A DNA stretch of 64,000 nucleotides from Fomitopsis serialis (taxonomy: Eukaryota > Basidiomycota > Agaricomycetes > Polyporales > Fomitopsidaceae): positions 1 to 64,000 of the forward strand of contig NW_025955172.1 in the NCBI RefSeq assembly GCF_022376445.1, read 5' to 3'. Below are positions 9,924-20,399 of the stretch, one piece after another. The notes under the pieces are model-generated. The model saw nothing but the letters and a program-made list of their open reading frames with translations, was not told the origin of the DNA and did not search any database. The position numbers and the translations under genes are program-made. Positions within the stretch are counted from its first letter, which is position 1, and every line of letters begins with the position of its first letter.

Positions 9924-11419
9924 GGCAGAGACGTGGCTGGATCGCGCATATTCCGAGGGACGGAGACATACGGTGGCATCATGTTCCGAGGCCATTGCGT
10001 AGCACAGAGGTAACGAGATACACTCAGTCGTAGCCTTCCATCCCTCCTATCACTCGCGACTGATGATCCTCTTAGTACCATTGTCGTGATGGCTAGTAGT
10101 AACGATTTGCCGCCTCGCAGGTTTGAGCGAGGTGAAGACAATGAAGACACTTCTGCCGTGCTATGCGTATGAGGCATGCGCGAATGCGTTCACGCCGAGC
10201 CTGGTCGTGCAATCCGGACGCTCCCGCGAAAGGACTCTCCCGCGCAGACCGCACTGAATGGACGTCCACCTCCAGACGCAGCCGCATCTGCAGCTGATTC
10301 TGCACAAATGCAAAGTCATTCTCCCTGTGCAAAACTGCCATCGCAAGTGCTAGTGATCAGTGAAGCTGACGAATGTCAGTCTTGGGGAGGTATCAGCTTA
10401 CCTTAGCCTGGCCAACATGCCCGTCGCCTGTTGAGATCGGTTTGTCTTCGAGGAGAGTCAGCCGTCCTAATAGAAGTGGCTCGCGATTCAGTGACCTGAC
10501 CTTTCAAACGGACTACAAGCCAGTCCAACGGACGCTGTCAGCAGCAGGCACATCTTCGAAGAAGACACCACCTAGGGAATGACTCGGTACGGTGCGCTCG
10601 GCCACGATTCTCCTCAAGACTACACTGCGAATGATCGGCCTTGAGTCTTTGAAGATGCAGTGAGAGGTTGGACGTACCTTTGCTGTTCCCCAGTACGACC
10701 AAGGTCCTGCTGCAGCTGCCTAGTCGCGTCTTCAGGCAGCTACGAGCATATCCTGCGTACCGATCATCGTCCTCCCCGAGAACCGCGCGTCGTCCCAAGG
10801 CATTCGAGTGCGCTGTCTCGCCTGCTTATCGTTGGTCATGATAAGATCCTATCACGGCCAGTAGTAAGCGGACACACGAGCCTCGGTGGGTGAGCGGATC
10901 CTTGTTTCGGATGGCTGCTGCGCTACCAGTTGGCCGCGGTCGGGCTGGCCACAGCTAGCATACGGGCTGGGGTACTACCTGATTAAGAGGAATGTCAGCG
11001 GTGAGAGACTGGGCCGATCAGCCTGAGGTTGCGTCTCCGAGGGGTGTAGCATATTTCGCAACCCCCCGTTGACACATTGGCAACATAACAAGTTGACTGG
11101 TGGATGCGGCGCATGACGTACACTGAATCCAGCCACGCTACAGCCCTAGCAGACGCGCCGTTGCCTGTAATCAGTCTGTACCCACTCGCGACGTACCAAT
11201 TCTCCCGGCAGTTCCGTGTTCAAACCACTCCGACTGCTCGAGATGCTGGCTTATACCATGGCGTTGCATGCATGAGCAACACTCAAAATATCAAGCATGC
11301 GTGAGTGAGTCTTCACGTTACGATTCACATTACAAGTGGTACGCAATAAAAAGAACTCAATGCGTACAACAGGCACGAAATACATCGGGATGGCCCCACG
11401 ATCATGCTCGTACGTCCGC
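9924..11419. other. Arm intergenic region; no gene supported
   Basis: Blocks such as 10040-10100 pair with 42030-42080 in inverted orientation. The stretch next to 11420 is the 3' flank of the secreted gene and pairs with 40573-40900. Around 10200 there is a copy of the GGACTCTCCCGCGCA block also seen near 18255, 24770, 34630, 36080 and 49315. No continuous gene could be read. Confidence 0.4.
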
Positions 11420-12145
11420 TCAGTCAAGCTCATCTATCTCAAATCCGCGTTCGAACAGCTCGCCGTCGACGTCGTACTCCCGGGCAAACCACTCATTGTC
11501 GCCCCGGGGTCGCGGGTAGTAAGGAGTAGCGGGACGAGGGGGCGCCCAAGGCCTGGGCGCGGGAGGGGGAGGGGTAACGGGACGAGGGGGACGAGGGGGC
11601 TGCCTACGTGCCTCCAGGTCACGCGCGACTATGTCGTAGTAGTCGCTTCGGGGTCGCGGACGAGGATCAGGGCCTGGGTGAAGGGGAGGAGGACCAATGG
11701 GTCGCTTAGGCCCCTTGCGTCCCGGCAGGTCACGCTCGACTATCTCGTCGCTCCGGGCGCGGTTCGGGTGCGGATGAGACGGACGAGGCCCAGAATCGGC
11801 GTGTCGAGCTTGGCCGCTCGGCAAATGCACGTCCGGACGGTGAGGCTTGGGCTTGCCCGCGTTCTTCTTTATGTTTGCGGCCATTTGCTTAGCCGCACGG
11901 TCAGCGGGGTTGCGGCGCGCCTCTAGGTCGCGAGACGCGAGGTCATCGTAGTAGCCGCGGTCCACCAATCCGTCCTGGAGCTCGCGCTCAATTATGGAGG
12001 CATCCTCGGTCGCGCGACTGTTATTGTATGGTCAGCTATGACATAAGAATCAACAGCGAGGGGCTCACATGGTGACCGGGTGAGCGAGCGCGGGAGCAGC
12101 TGCCGCCGCCAAAAGGACAGCGGAGGCGAGCGTAGAGTAACGCAT
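11420..12145 (-). CDS. Small secreted proline-rich protein, RDLEAR family, copy B (intact)
   Basis: Exon 1 is 12145-12069 (77 bp), the intron is 51 bp, and exon 2 is 12017-11420, giving 224 residues. Exon 1 is the signal peptide (MRYSTLASAVLLAAAAAPALA, cleavage before HPVT). The mature protein starts with RATEDASIIERELQD, then alternates motif and spacer: LASRDLEARR, a hydrophilic stretch, DEIVERDLPGRKG, a proline spacer, DIVARDLEARR, a second proline-rich block (QPPRPPRPVTPPPP, then PRPWAPPRPATPYYPRPR), and the tail NEWFAREYDVDGELFERGFEIDELD. Dibasic pairs follow the motifs (EARR, GRKG), so Kex2-type processing is conceivable but unproven. It lies in the left arm; its partner (39848-40572) has a frameshift. 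Function unknown; an extracellular or wall-associated role is inferred from the signal peptide and composition. Confidence 0.85.
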
Positions 12146-12227
12146 GATGTCGTGTATGCACTGGGGTCGTTACGATGGACTTCGGTGGAAGGAACGTGAG
12201 TCGTCAAACAAAAAAAAAAGAGCGAGG

Positions 12228-12361
12228 CTGGAGGGGGTCAAGGGGTAAGTGCACATTCGAACTACCGTTGTCGCGGAACACTCACCTGCCGGCAACCTAC
12301 TCGGTGGGCTCGAAGGAGAAGAAGAGCTGAGGGATCTGTCAGGCGCAGCTCTCCCTTTATA
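12228..12361 (-). promoter_or_regulatory. TATA box and 5'-leader intron of copy B
   Basis: TATAAA lies at 12361-12356 on the minus strand. The leader contains the conserved block ending GGTTGCCGGCAG, then a 58-bp candidate intron 12285-12228 (GTGAGT...CTCCAG). The same block and donor position recur in the other family copies. Confidence 0.65.
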
Positions 12362-12452
12362 CGCCAGCATTTCCGGACTTGGAATAACAGCAGCGAAGAC
12401 AAGCTTGTCTTGTGGCGTTTATTCAGATTTTCACCCGCTCGGATCATCGTGC

Positions 12453-12499
12453 TTGACAGTTTTTGGCTTCAAGTTGACAGGCTTTGACAGGCTTGACAG
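12453..12499 (-). promoter_or_regulatory. CTGTCAA box cluster upstream of copy B
   Basis: Four TTGACAG heptamers (CTGTCAA on the gene's strand) lie at 12453-12459, 12474-12480, 12484-12490 and 12493-12499, about 90-140 bp upstream of the TATA box, with starts 9-10 and 21 bp apart. The same cluster precedes copies E, F and G. Confidence 0.6.
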
Positions 12500-12509
12500 A
12501 TCGTCGCTT

Positions 12510-13990
12510 CATGATGGTGGCGCAGACGCTTCGACTTGCGTCGCATGGCGGCGCTCCAACTGGCGCCGCAGCCTGGTGCACGTGAGCCATTCACTCGTCG
12601 TCGAGTATGCGTGGCCTGCTGCTGCAGACTGGCGGGACGATAACTCGACTAGCCACTGCCGGCACAAAGCATCGGGGATGTAGACTGGGGAATGACGTCG
12701 GCGTCGCTGTGCCGTGATGCGGAGATTGCATCGCAATCACCTTCAGGTACCTTTGGCGATCTGTCGATCACCACCCACTGCACAGCCACCGCAACACGAC
12801 TGCGTAGGATATACTGGGATATATAACGATCAGAAAACGGTGCCGCAAAGGCTTGGTAGAGACGTAGCTTGATGCAGTCTGCTGCAGACGTCTCGGGCGA
12901 GGCACAGTAGGATGGGTGACGCACCTCTCATCGCCTAGGCAACAGTACTTGCTAGTTGTGATCTGACGATCGGAGCCACGATGACGCGCGGAAGCTGTGC
13001 ATGCATCCTCACGTAAGGCTTTCTCGTGAGCGTCCTTGGGTAAGTACCGAGGAGACATCATCGACAGACGCAAATCGTCGTGGAAGTTGCCGCTGAAGAT
13101 GACGGACAGCCGCTGAGTCACCGATCGGGCAAGGATCTCCTCAGCCACAGGGCGTCGACCACTGACACGTCGCCTGCCCTATTAAGTAGCTACGGCATCT
13201 ACTAATTGCACTCGAGTACCTAGTGTATTCACACCCACAGCCACGCGGCGGCTTAAGATCAACGTGTACTTGGGTGCGGTAAAGCAAACTGTCGAGTATT
13301 CACACACTCGATGGAATAATGGGACTCGACGCCAGACGCAACTCCTCGGTCGACACACGGAGGCCACCAATGACCGTCCAGTTGCGAGGCTCAACCGCAC
13401 GCAGGCCATTCACAGCTGGAAGTGCTCACAAGCAAGACGACTGTCCCGCTCCAGAAGCATCCCAGCGGGGGATGGCCGTTCACCCGCGCCGTGTCAGGGG
13501 CCCCTTGCAAGTCCGTCTGCATCCCATTGTGCGACTGCACGGTTCCGCGCAACTTGTAGATTCCTCCCAAACGTCGCCGCATTAGCTGGGCACCTCGCAG
13601 TCGAGTACGTCCAATGCTTACCTCAAGCTGCACATTTTGAGTCCTGCGCCGCACACCCGCCGGCCGTGCCACCATCGCAGAAACGAATATCGACCGATAT
13701 CGACGGGCGTGTCGCAGCGCGTCCGGATGCTTGAAATGGGCGGGAGTTCCGGCTACGGGGAATGCCCGACGGACCAAGCACGGCCGGCGCACATGAGGTC
13801 TGACGACCCTCGCACGCGATAAAGAAAATGGATGGAAGGGGTGGAGCAGCCTTGGCTGCCATGGTCCCGCGGCCGCGATGAATGTCGGCTGTAGGTGTGG
13901 ATCAGCCCTCGCGTCCCTTGTCGCTTACGGCGCGGGCTAGTTGCGCGGGCTTGCGGTGCAGGCGCAGCCGGAGGTGGGGCCGTGGCCGAT
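12510..13990. other. Arm intergenic region with conserved blocks; no gene supported
   Basis: 12570-12930 is the conserved upstream flank of the secreted genes and pairs with 39060-39430. 13119-13152 holds a GATCGGG repeat copy. 13390-13890 pairs with 37790-38580 and includes a block around the words GACGACTGTCCCGCTCCAGAA, shared again near 51510. Several open frames overlap on both strands, but none stands out, and the copies are disrupted relative to each other. Confidence 0.4.
13119..13152 (+). repeat. GATCGGGG dispersed repeat, copy 2 (diverged)
   Basis: The copy reads GATCGGGCAAGGATC and then TCAGCCACAGGGCGTC. It is mirrored at 38829-38868. Confidence 0.6.
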
Positions 13991-13992
13991 GG

Positions 13993-14217
13993 CTACGCGA
14001 GCATTCTAAGGCCTGCGGGGTAGCTCGTCGCGTCAGGCTTGACGATCATAGAGGTGGTAGAATGGGGAAGGGGACGTACGCAGTCGAGTGCGTGACTGAA
14101 AGTGGCGGAGGAAGCTCTTACCCCTTGCGCTCTCGTTGAAGTGGGCGTTGCCTGTTGGTGTAGGAGGAATGGTAACGGGGGGCTGATGGAGAGGTGCGGT
14201 TGTCTGAGGCGAGGCAT
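13993..14217 (-). CDS. PFLLTT-family short protein, copy a
   Basis: The frame starts at the first ATG downstream of a TATAAATAC box (minus strand, about 14263-14271) and encodes 74 residues. The N-terminus MPRLRQPHLSISPPLPFLLH is basic and hydroxylated without acidic residues, resembling a mitochondrial presequence. The rest is Arg/Ser/Thr-rich and ends GLRMLA. The partner 37465-37692 in the other arm is 75 residues long, keeps the frame and the same start, and differs in the middle, which argues for coding. A GTAAGA donor shortly after the presequence could allow splicing, so the C-terminal half is uncertain. Function unknown. Confidence 0.5.
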   Translation of the reverse strand: MPRLRQPHLSISPPLPFLLHQQATPTSTRAQGVRASSATFSHALDCVRPLPHSTTSMIVKPDATSYPAGLRMLA

Positions 14218-14774
14218 CGTCGAGCTGTGTGGTTGAGATGCAAGCTCGGTGGGAGTGTCTGCGGTATTTATACCTGGGCTGGCAACCCGCGGGCATTGTT
14301 CGTCGGGCCAAAGCGTGATATGGTGACAACCGGTGGCTTTGTGGGGCGACGACCTGATTTGGATTGGATCGCCTTCGGTTGTCAGGGCCCGGGACACTAC
14401 GTGGCATTGTCAGCCCAATTGCGCTAACCGTCATGGGGGAACCAACGGGTCAATCAACTGCTCAATTTTGCTTACTGAGTCCGCAGCCACACAAGGGATG
14501 TTCGAACTGGACGAAAGAGTGCTTGCTGCGGTAGCGAACCTCCCAGCTGACCAGCAATCGCCCCTAGGCCCATACGCGGCGAGAGACGGTATGCCACGTC
14601 CACGATTGTTCGTCCGAAAAGGAAACCCAGTCGTGTCGTTGCCACGCATCCAGGAGGCAGGAGTGGCAAACGCTTTGACACATGGCGCACCGATCGCGAC
14701 GCTTGGAAATGGCCACCTGTGGTTCCAATTGCCATGCGTCCTTGTTCTCTGACCCCTGCGTGGCGCCCTGAACG

Positions 14775-14782
14775 TATAAATA
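14775..14782 (+). promoter_or_regulatory. TATA box of PFLLTT copy b
   Basis: TATAAATA lies 78 bp before the ATG at 14860. The same TATAAATAC word precedes nearly all members of this family. Confidence 0.6.
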
Positions 14783-14859
14783 CGGTCTCGCTCTCTATCG
14801 TTTCCCCACGCCCCTTCGCACTTCGACCTAAGCTCACCTCGCTGAGCACACCCACCATC

Positions 14860-14976
14860 ATGCGACCGCCCGTCGCCCATCGACTTGCCGCATCCCAGAC
14901 TGCGTTTGTCTCGCATGTTACCATTCCTCCTAACCACTCCGCGGAGCGACCTCCGCGCCCTTCGCGCAGACTTTGA
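14860..14976 (+). CDS. PFLLTT-family short protein, copy b (two overlapping frames)
   Basis: The first ATG after the TATA box opens a 38-residue frame (MRPPVAHRLAASQTAF... to SAERPPRPSRRL). The family word PFLLTT is here in another frame, starting at an internal ATG near 14916 and running on through RSDLRALRADFDSAHYALRG and FLMTQRSVGGATLV to a GTGAGT donor near 15045. The partner 36707-36823 preserves both frames. I cannot tell which is translated. The alternative frame is the one shared with copies near 49900 and 48100 (GFL...Q.S.GG), so it may be the real protein, with an upstream start not identified. Confidence 0.45.
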   Translation: MRPPVAHRLAASQTAFVSHVTIPPNHSAERPPRPSRRL

Positions 14977-15166
14977 TTCCGCGCATTACGCACTACGGGG
15001 GTTTCTGATGACCCAGCGCAGCGTCGGCGGCGCTACTCTCGTACGTGAGTGTCCCCAACCTCGTTCGCCCCGTAGAAACAAGCGACTCACGACGTGCTCT
15101 CTTGCGCTACAGATACGTCACCGAAGACGTGCGCGAACCATCCGTAGCCACAACGAGGGAATTTGA

Positions 15167-16130
15167 GGGGGATATGAAGGCGCCTCCAAACAAGTAGGCC
15201 CTGCACCCACTCAGCCCCCCCTACCCAGAACGGACGCCGGAGCCTCGCTATTCGCCCGCGAGGATGACGACCCATTGCCATCACCGGTACACCGGGCCCT
15301 ACATCGGACCCTGCCCCGGGTCATGACAGTCTCAGAGGCAGAGCGGGACACTAGTAGCGAGGACATGCGCACGTACCGACTTCGACCTGGACTCTTACGA
15401 TGTGAAAGACTACCCGTAAATGACGCATGCTCCTACTAGGCACGGCGCCGCGGCGCCGGCGTTCAGCCTCGACTTGAGGATGGCACGGCAGACAAACCAG
15501 CGCAATAGGGCCTGGCGGGATGCGGGCAAGCCCGTGCACGCCTCTCCGCCAGGGGATCCGCTGGGACGGCATAGAGAAGCACACGGATGGTCTTCCGAGT
15601 TGCATGATCCCTCCGGGAGAGTCCTCCTGCGATGGGCATGTGAGTCGCGAGGCGTATTGCGTTTACACTGCGAGGCTGCGGGACCCGGGTCGACCGGTGC
15701 CGGAGGACGACTGCGGGAGGCGGGGGCGACGCGGCGTGAATGACTCTGACGCAAAGATGGAATGAGTGTCTATGCTATAGCGGCAAGAATGGGTGGGTTA
15801 TGATGGTACGCACGTATGGCTCGTCGCTGCCACCGACGCCGCGCTGTCGCGTCTGTGGCTGAGAGATCTCCCCCCGATCTCAACCTTCCTCCGCTGCCGC
15901 CCTGTCGTCGTCCATCCCGCACCCAACCATCGCGAGCGCTCCCTCGCTGTCACGCCACGTCTTGTCCGTTTATCTCGCATTAGCGTACCAACGGGAGTTG
16001 CTGAAAATCTACGCCTTGGCTATATGCTCAATCCCGAGTACACAGCTGAGTTGGCGGGAGATGCAGGGAGCTTAATAGATACTATCAGTGGCCCTGCAAT
16101 GCAATCGCGACAGTAATGCAATTACTCAAC
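15167..16130. other. Arm intergenic region; no gene supported
   Basis: 15230-15760 pairs with 36030-36480, and 15840-15990 with 35740-35860, in inverted orientation. A minus-strand frame with TLPEGSCNSEDHPCASL (near 15590-15640) is similar in the partner (TLPEGPCNSGDPAS), which hints at a lost or unrecognised exon. A GATCGGGG repeat copy lies at 15848-15886. Confidence 0.35.
15848..15886 (-). repeat. GATCGGGG dispersed repeat, copy 3
   Basis: On the minus strand the copy reads GATCGGGGGGAGATC and then TCTCAGCCACAGACGCGA. The preceding 100 bp (GACAAGACGTGGCGTGACAG, then GGATGGACGACGAC) also recurs near 30590 and 35730, so the repeat unit is longer than the core. Confidence 0.7.
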
Positions 16131-17190
16131 TCCCGTTTCATCCGTCCCGTCAAATATTCTGGAATTTTTGTACAATGTTCTTTACCTCGTACTCAATGTT
16201 TCTGTGTACTTTAGTGAATTGAATGTGTAGCGCATTTGGGGAGAAGAAATCGATGAATGCCTTCCGCGCCTCAATAATGGCACTGGTACAGTCTCGGCTG
16301 ACCGCATCCCTTGGGCGCTTCGTCTGTGGGTCTCAAAGGTGCATTGAATTACCATATAATATGTTCCTCATATTTTTCCGAAGCCTTCCGTCTCTTGTTG
16401 CAACTTCTGAGCAGGAAAGACGTCTGAGCGGTGGTCAGAGCGTGACGGAAAGCCACCCAAGATCAGCAATCTCAACTCCGCTCCTTATCAGTTACCATAT
16501 GCGGTTACGATCGCAGCAGTTGCACTACTGTTGCTCGCCCGCCGGACAAGGCATTGCAGGCATTAATGGCCATGCCATCCTCCATTTGACATGCGGGGAG
16601 CTAATAATCACTGGAGAAAAATACAACTCATGAACTGAGGAAGGATCGGTGTATAGCACCTCCAGAAGAGTCGAAGTAGTCGACTCGTTATGGCTTCTCA
16701 ACATTATGACTTACTATACTGTAAGAGATGCCAGTCCTATGAGTTTATCAGAATAATATAAATACATCCACGGCCTCTCCGGCGACTGAACAAGGTGTTT
16801 TGGATAGCACAAGGTAGCATGAACATGTTGGTTGCATTGCTGTATCGCCGTGCAGCCACAATAGCCACAGTCGGCAACCCTCGGCAATACTCGGCAGTGT
16901 GACAGGAACTGTGACGAGCCTCGGAGAAGAGTTGCATTACTGTTCCAATCCTTGCTCCCTCTCGGCATCCCTCTCATACTCCCTGGACAGGGCCTGTAAA
17001 ATCATACACTATATATTCAGACCTCAGGAATCCGCCAGTGCAAACTCCGAGAGCTTCCGGTGAGCGGTTCGTCCCGCAGAAAGGAAAAAGTGCGAAAATT
17101 GCACTTCTGGTACAGTGATAGTAGTGCTTGGACCATATTGGCCTGGAGGTGAGTTTCACTACAATCCATTTGGCTGCGTCTACTAGCTTA
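16131..17190. other. AT-richer island, unrecognised
   Basis: Base composition is visibly more AT-rich than the flanks. A minus-strand frame reads RDCTSAIIEARKAFIDFF, then SPNALHIQFTKVHRNIEYE and KNIVQKFQNI before a stop near 16155, but it is broken by a stop just upstream. This may be a transposase or other mobile-element remnant. No ends or target duplication were identified. Words around 16860-16900 (TCGGCAAC/TCGGCAATAC/TCGGCAG) form a short direct repeat. Confidence 0.35.
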
Positions 17191-17314
17191 TGAGCAATAC
17201 GTCGCGTCCATCGGGCTCGGGGCGTGTGCACGCGAGGCAAGCATTGCTGAGACGGTCGCCACTCCCATTGTTGTCCCTCCCGCGCCTGCATTATGCGCCC
17301 AACGTCCCGCAGCG

Positions 17315-17322
17315 TATAAATA
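17315..17322 (+). promoter_or_regulatory. TATA box of PFLLTT copy c
   Basis: TATAAATA lies 76 bp before the ATG at 17398. Confidence 0.6.
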
Positions 17323-17397
17323 CCCCTTCTGCGCCGCTACCCACATGCAGAAACCGCATATTCACCTCTCCGACACACTCTTCGCTCACTCCTTGTC

Positions 17398-17649
17398 ATG
17401 TCGTCCCGCTTGCGAGTCGGTAGCGGTCGTCGCTCGACGCAGCCCTTGGCCCTCTCTTCATCATGCGTGTCGCGTTCCCTTCGGGCGTCACCACTCCTCC
17501 TAACCACCTCTACCGAACTTCGCAAGGGTATTCACGTCGGTGAATGGCGCTACACCGCCTCCGCCCCTCCTTTGCAAATCACTCACCATCTGCTTGGCGC
17601 CGCGGCGATTGTACGTCCCTTCTTCCGTAGTCTGCTCTGCCGGGATTGA
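17398..17649 (+). CDS. PFLLTT-family short protein, copy c
   Basis: An 83-codon frame begins MSSRLRVGSGRRSTQPLAL, strongly basic with no acidic residue for over 40 positions. It then reads SPLLLTTSTELRKGIHVGEW and continues through a region (LQITHHLLGAAAI) that matches copy f in part (SLEIVHHLRNALTL). In both, a GTACGTCC donor follows, so the coding sequence probably ends here as exon 1, with further exons not resolved between 17650 and 18050. The presequence suggests import into mitochondria; the mature function is unknown. Confidence 0.5.
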   Translation: MSSRLRVGSGRRSTQPLALSSSCVSRSLRASPLLLTTSTELRKGIHVGEWRYTASAPPLQITHHLLGAAAIVRPFFRSLLCRD

Positions 17650-18680
17650 CTTGCAGCTGCTGTAGACCTGTCCCAGTCGCGTACAAGTGTATGTGTCGCG
17701 CTGCCCAGCTCCCGTGAACGCGCCCACGTACGTCGTTCCTCGAATCATGGGTTCGTGCTCACCTGCAGCTGCAGAGCCACTCGGTGTCGACAACCGGCCG
17801 AAGAGCGCCCGTTACCTGCTTACCACCGGAGACCCTAACCACAACAGCCCTCGCCGTCAAGCTCTCGAGGTCCGACTTGCGCTGGGGCCACTCAAGTAGT
17901 CAACAGGTCAATGCTGGCCCCCAACAGCTCGAATGGCCCACCCGTGAGGTGCTCACGCACACGGACGACGTTCTCGAAGTCGAAGTCGGGCGGCGGCCAC
18001 CATTGAGCTTCGGAAGGACGGGCTGCGGAGGCCATCGGCTATGAACTGTGGGCTCCGTGGGCTCCGCACTGCGGACGGTCGTTATGACACACGACGTGGC
18101 CGCTGAGGCTTCCTAGGCTTCGTTGCTATGTCCAGCGACAATGGCCGCGGGTAGGCTTCGACACCCCGTGGGTACGACCGACAATGCGCGCGGCATAGCG
18201 ACGCATGGATGGGGTGGCCATTCGACTGGTGCGCATTGCGCGGGGGAGTCCTCTCGCGCAAAGCATAGTGGTCGTGTGACTGAGCCTGTTCGTGGAGGGT
18301 GGGGCTGAAGACGGACACGTCGAAGGGTCGTTCGACTGATGTCGCTGTTCGCTACGATTTTCAAACCCTCGCATGCTATTGTACGTCACCATCTATATCT
18401 CGGACGGTAGAGGTGCGGCAATGGCTGATTCTCTGGAGCTGCCCCAAGGACCGTAACATGACGTTCGCATAGAAGCAGAGAGACGGGAGCTCGACCGAGG
18501 TTCAGCTCCTGCTGCAGGCATGAATCAACGAGAGAAACCACGCTACAGACCTGAGGGCAGCGATGGGCCGTACACGAACCAACCATATAAGCTACAAAAC
18601 ATCGACTCAGCTCACACTTACTATCGTACATACGCAAGAGACTTCTCGCCCTCCCTCCACGAGTCCCCGAAGCCCAGCCT
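17650..18680. other. Intergenic or unresolved downstream exons; shared blocks
   Basis: 17650-18050 is related on the opposite strand to 24950-25250, 29690-30100 and 34860-35130. 18120-18310 pairs with 24690-24870 and 34600-34730 (words such as CGAACAGGC, GAGAGGACTCCCC). These blocks follow the PFLLTT gene in each unit and may contain its downstream exons, but I could not build a consistent frame. Confidence 0.35.
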
Positions 18681-19861
18681 TCACGGACCCCACACCAATT
18701 TTACGACTTCCCTCACCGCGCCACCCTGCAGCTCCTCCTCAAGATCGATCTCCGCGGCAGCGACGTCCTCCCGCATATGCTCAACGCTCGTCGTCCCCGA
18801 GAGCGGCGTGACACCGTGCATCTGCGCGAGCCTGAAGAGCGCCTGCGCGGGCGTGCAGTGCTTTGCGTGGGCGACGGCGCGGAGCGAAGGGTGCGCGAGG
18901 AGCGAGGGCGAGCCGGAGAGGGTCCAGAATGATCTATAGTGTAGACGGTGAGTCCCGAGCCGCATATCAACAATTCCAAGGAGCGGGAAGAGTCGACTGG
19001 CGACTGGGAGATCCGGGAGGAGAGCGGACACTCACTGGTACTGGATCCCGCGCTCGCGACAGTACCGACACACCTCCCTGTCCCACGCGTTCCCCTCGAA
19101 CCACCTGTTCTGCACGACCTGCACGCGGCGCCCGGTCTCCCGCTCGAGCTGCTCGAGCACGCGCACGTCGTACGTGTTGCTCATCCCGATCGTGTGCACG
19201 GTGCCTTCGTCCTGCAGCGCGACCAGTGCGCGCCACGCAGTTACGGTGTCCGCCACGCGCGAGAGCGGCGAGTGCAGGAGGAGGCTGTCGAGGTAGGTCG
19301 TGCGCAGGTTCCGGAGCGAGTTTTGGACAGAGGTTTGAATCTGGGTGGGGATGGGGTCGCTCGGGTTGTAGGGGAGCGGTTTGGAGCGGTCTTGACCGCC
19401 GAGAGAGGTGAACCTGTGAGTGAGAGTGAGTTCGCAGGGTGAGAGGGAGGTTTCGGAACGAGGGGGAGGCTCGTGAGATGGGAGGCTCACTTTGTCTGGA
19501 TGAAGAGGTCCTCGCGCCTGATGCCGTGTTGGTTCTGCAGGATTTCGAGCGCCTCGCCCACAAGTTCTTCGCTAAGCAGAGAGTCATTGTCAGCTGCAAC
19601 TCTGTTCTCTCCATAACAGGCCCGTTTACTTGTAGTGTTTTGGCTGACCAGCTACCGTATCGCGTCGATGAGGCGTGTTGAGAGACGGAAACTGAACAGG
19701 TGCGTACCAGTGTCGATGGCACGGAAGTCATTGAGAACCGCGTTGACGACGAGGTCAGTAGTGCGCTCCTTCTTCCTGGATTTCCCTACGTCAATCACGG
19801 AACGACCTAGCAGTCGCAGCACATACCACGCAGTGCCGTAGATGATCTTTGCGGTGGTCAT
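18681..19861 (-). CDS. Aldo/keto reductase, only intact copy
   Basis: Six exons on the minus strand, 19861-19827, 19775-19708, 19651-19630, 19571-19491, 19413-19036 and 18933-18681, all with GT-AG introns (51-102 bp) and consistent phase, give 278 residues. It starts MTTAKIIYGTAWKKERT. The catalytic tetrad of the AKR superfamily is present: Asp in RAIDTA, Tyr in KHYNEE, Lys in IQTKF and His in LLLHSP. Further family marks are TIGMSNTYD, VVQNRWF and the C-terminal LSGTTSVEHMREDV, part of the nucleotide site region. It lacks a targeting signal, so it is a cytosolic NAD(P)H-dependent carbonyl reductase by family; the substrate cannot be read from sequence. Five truncated or broken relics of the same gene lie elsewhere in the window. 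It is divergently placed from the secreted gene at 21921. Confidence 0.9.
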
Positions 19862-20350
19862 CGCAGCTTCAGAGTGATCGTACGAATGAGCGCGTTAGAG
19901 ACGACTGTGCATGCTCTGAGACTGCGGTTGACGGTGGGGGTGTGTCGCAGCAGAGCCTGGAGGACGCGGCGGTGGCTGATACGGCGGATGACGTCGTTGG
20001 GTCCTCGTGACCCATACCCATCTACCGGACTTGCGAGCGCCTTCAAATTCTCAGGCTGAACGTTGGATACGCATGCGTTGGCGCGGTGCATGAGAGGTCC
20101 AGTCACGATGGTGGCTGGTGTACTGGCATGAACGTTTGCGCAAATGACGGAGCTGGCGGAAGCGCAGGAAAGAGGCACCGCCGGGACGCGAGTCGCGACA
20201 GTCACCGTGACAGACTGCGACGCGCCTGTGGCGTGGGATATGGACACGTACGTTGCAAGCGCTGACTGGACTCCTCTCGAGCTGACGAACCATTATATAG
20301 TCCTCGTCTCTGGATGAAGACTGCCACGTAGCCAAAATTGTAAGGGACAC
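19862..20350. other. Upstream region of the AKR gene
   Basis: This is the 5' flank of the reductase. No second gene could be supported. Related sequence precedes the AKR relics at 26138 and 31370 (for example words around CTCAAGGCTGCGACAG near 26070). Confidence 0.35.
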
Positions 20351-20399
20351 TTTGTTCCTATTCTTGTGGGTATCTCTACGATATCGCATGTATTGTGGT

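Larger units (their letters stand above)
5800..16130. repeat. Left arm of a large diverged inverted repeat
   Basis: Each recognisable gene in this stretch has a mirror-image partner in 35740-46430 at matching distance; paired coordinates sum to about 51.6-52.2 kb. Pairs: F-box 5960-7211 with 44407-45788; AKR relic 7455-7880 with 43950-44285; thioredoxin-like 9289-9923 with 42230-42845; secreted protein 11420-12145 with 39848-40572; PFLLTT genes 13993-14217 with 37465-37692 and 14860-14976 with 36707-36823. Intergenic blocks (for example 10040-10100 with 42030-42080) pair as well. The arms are clearly diverged, with substitutions and indels, so this is not an assembly mirror. Confidence 0.85.

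Noticed and set aside
12509..12736. 75-codon frame upstream of secreted copy B (and its 101-codon partner at 39259-39564) as a small gene
   Set aside because: It spans the CTGTCAA promoter region or its flank, and the DNA is conserved as promoter. Other copies (near 21.5, 28.2 and 33.3 kb) do not keep the frame.
18863..19442. Long plus-strand frames (182 and 164 codons) opposite the AKR gene
   Set aside because: They are antisense shadows of the large AKR exon; the minus-strand gene has a catalytic tetrad and consistent introns.
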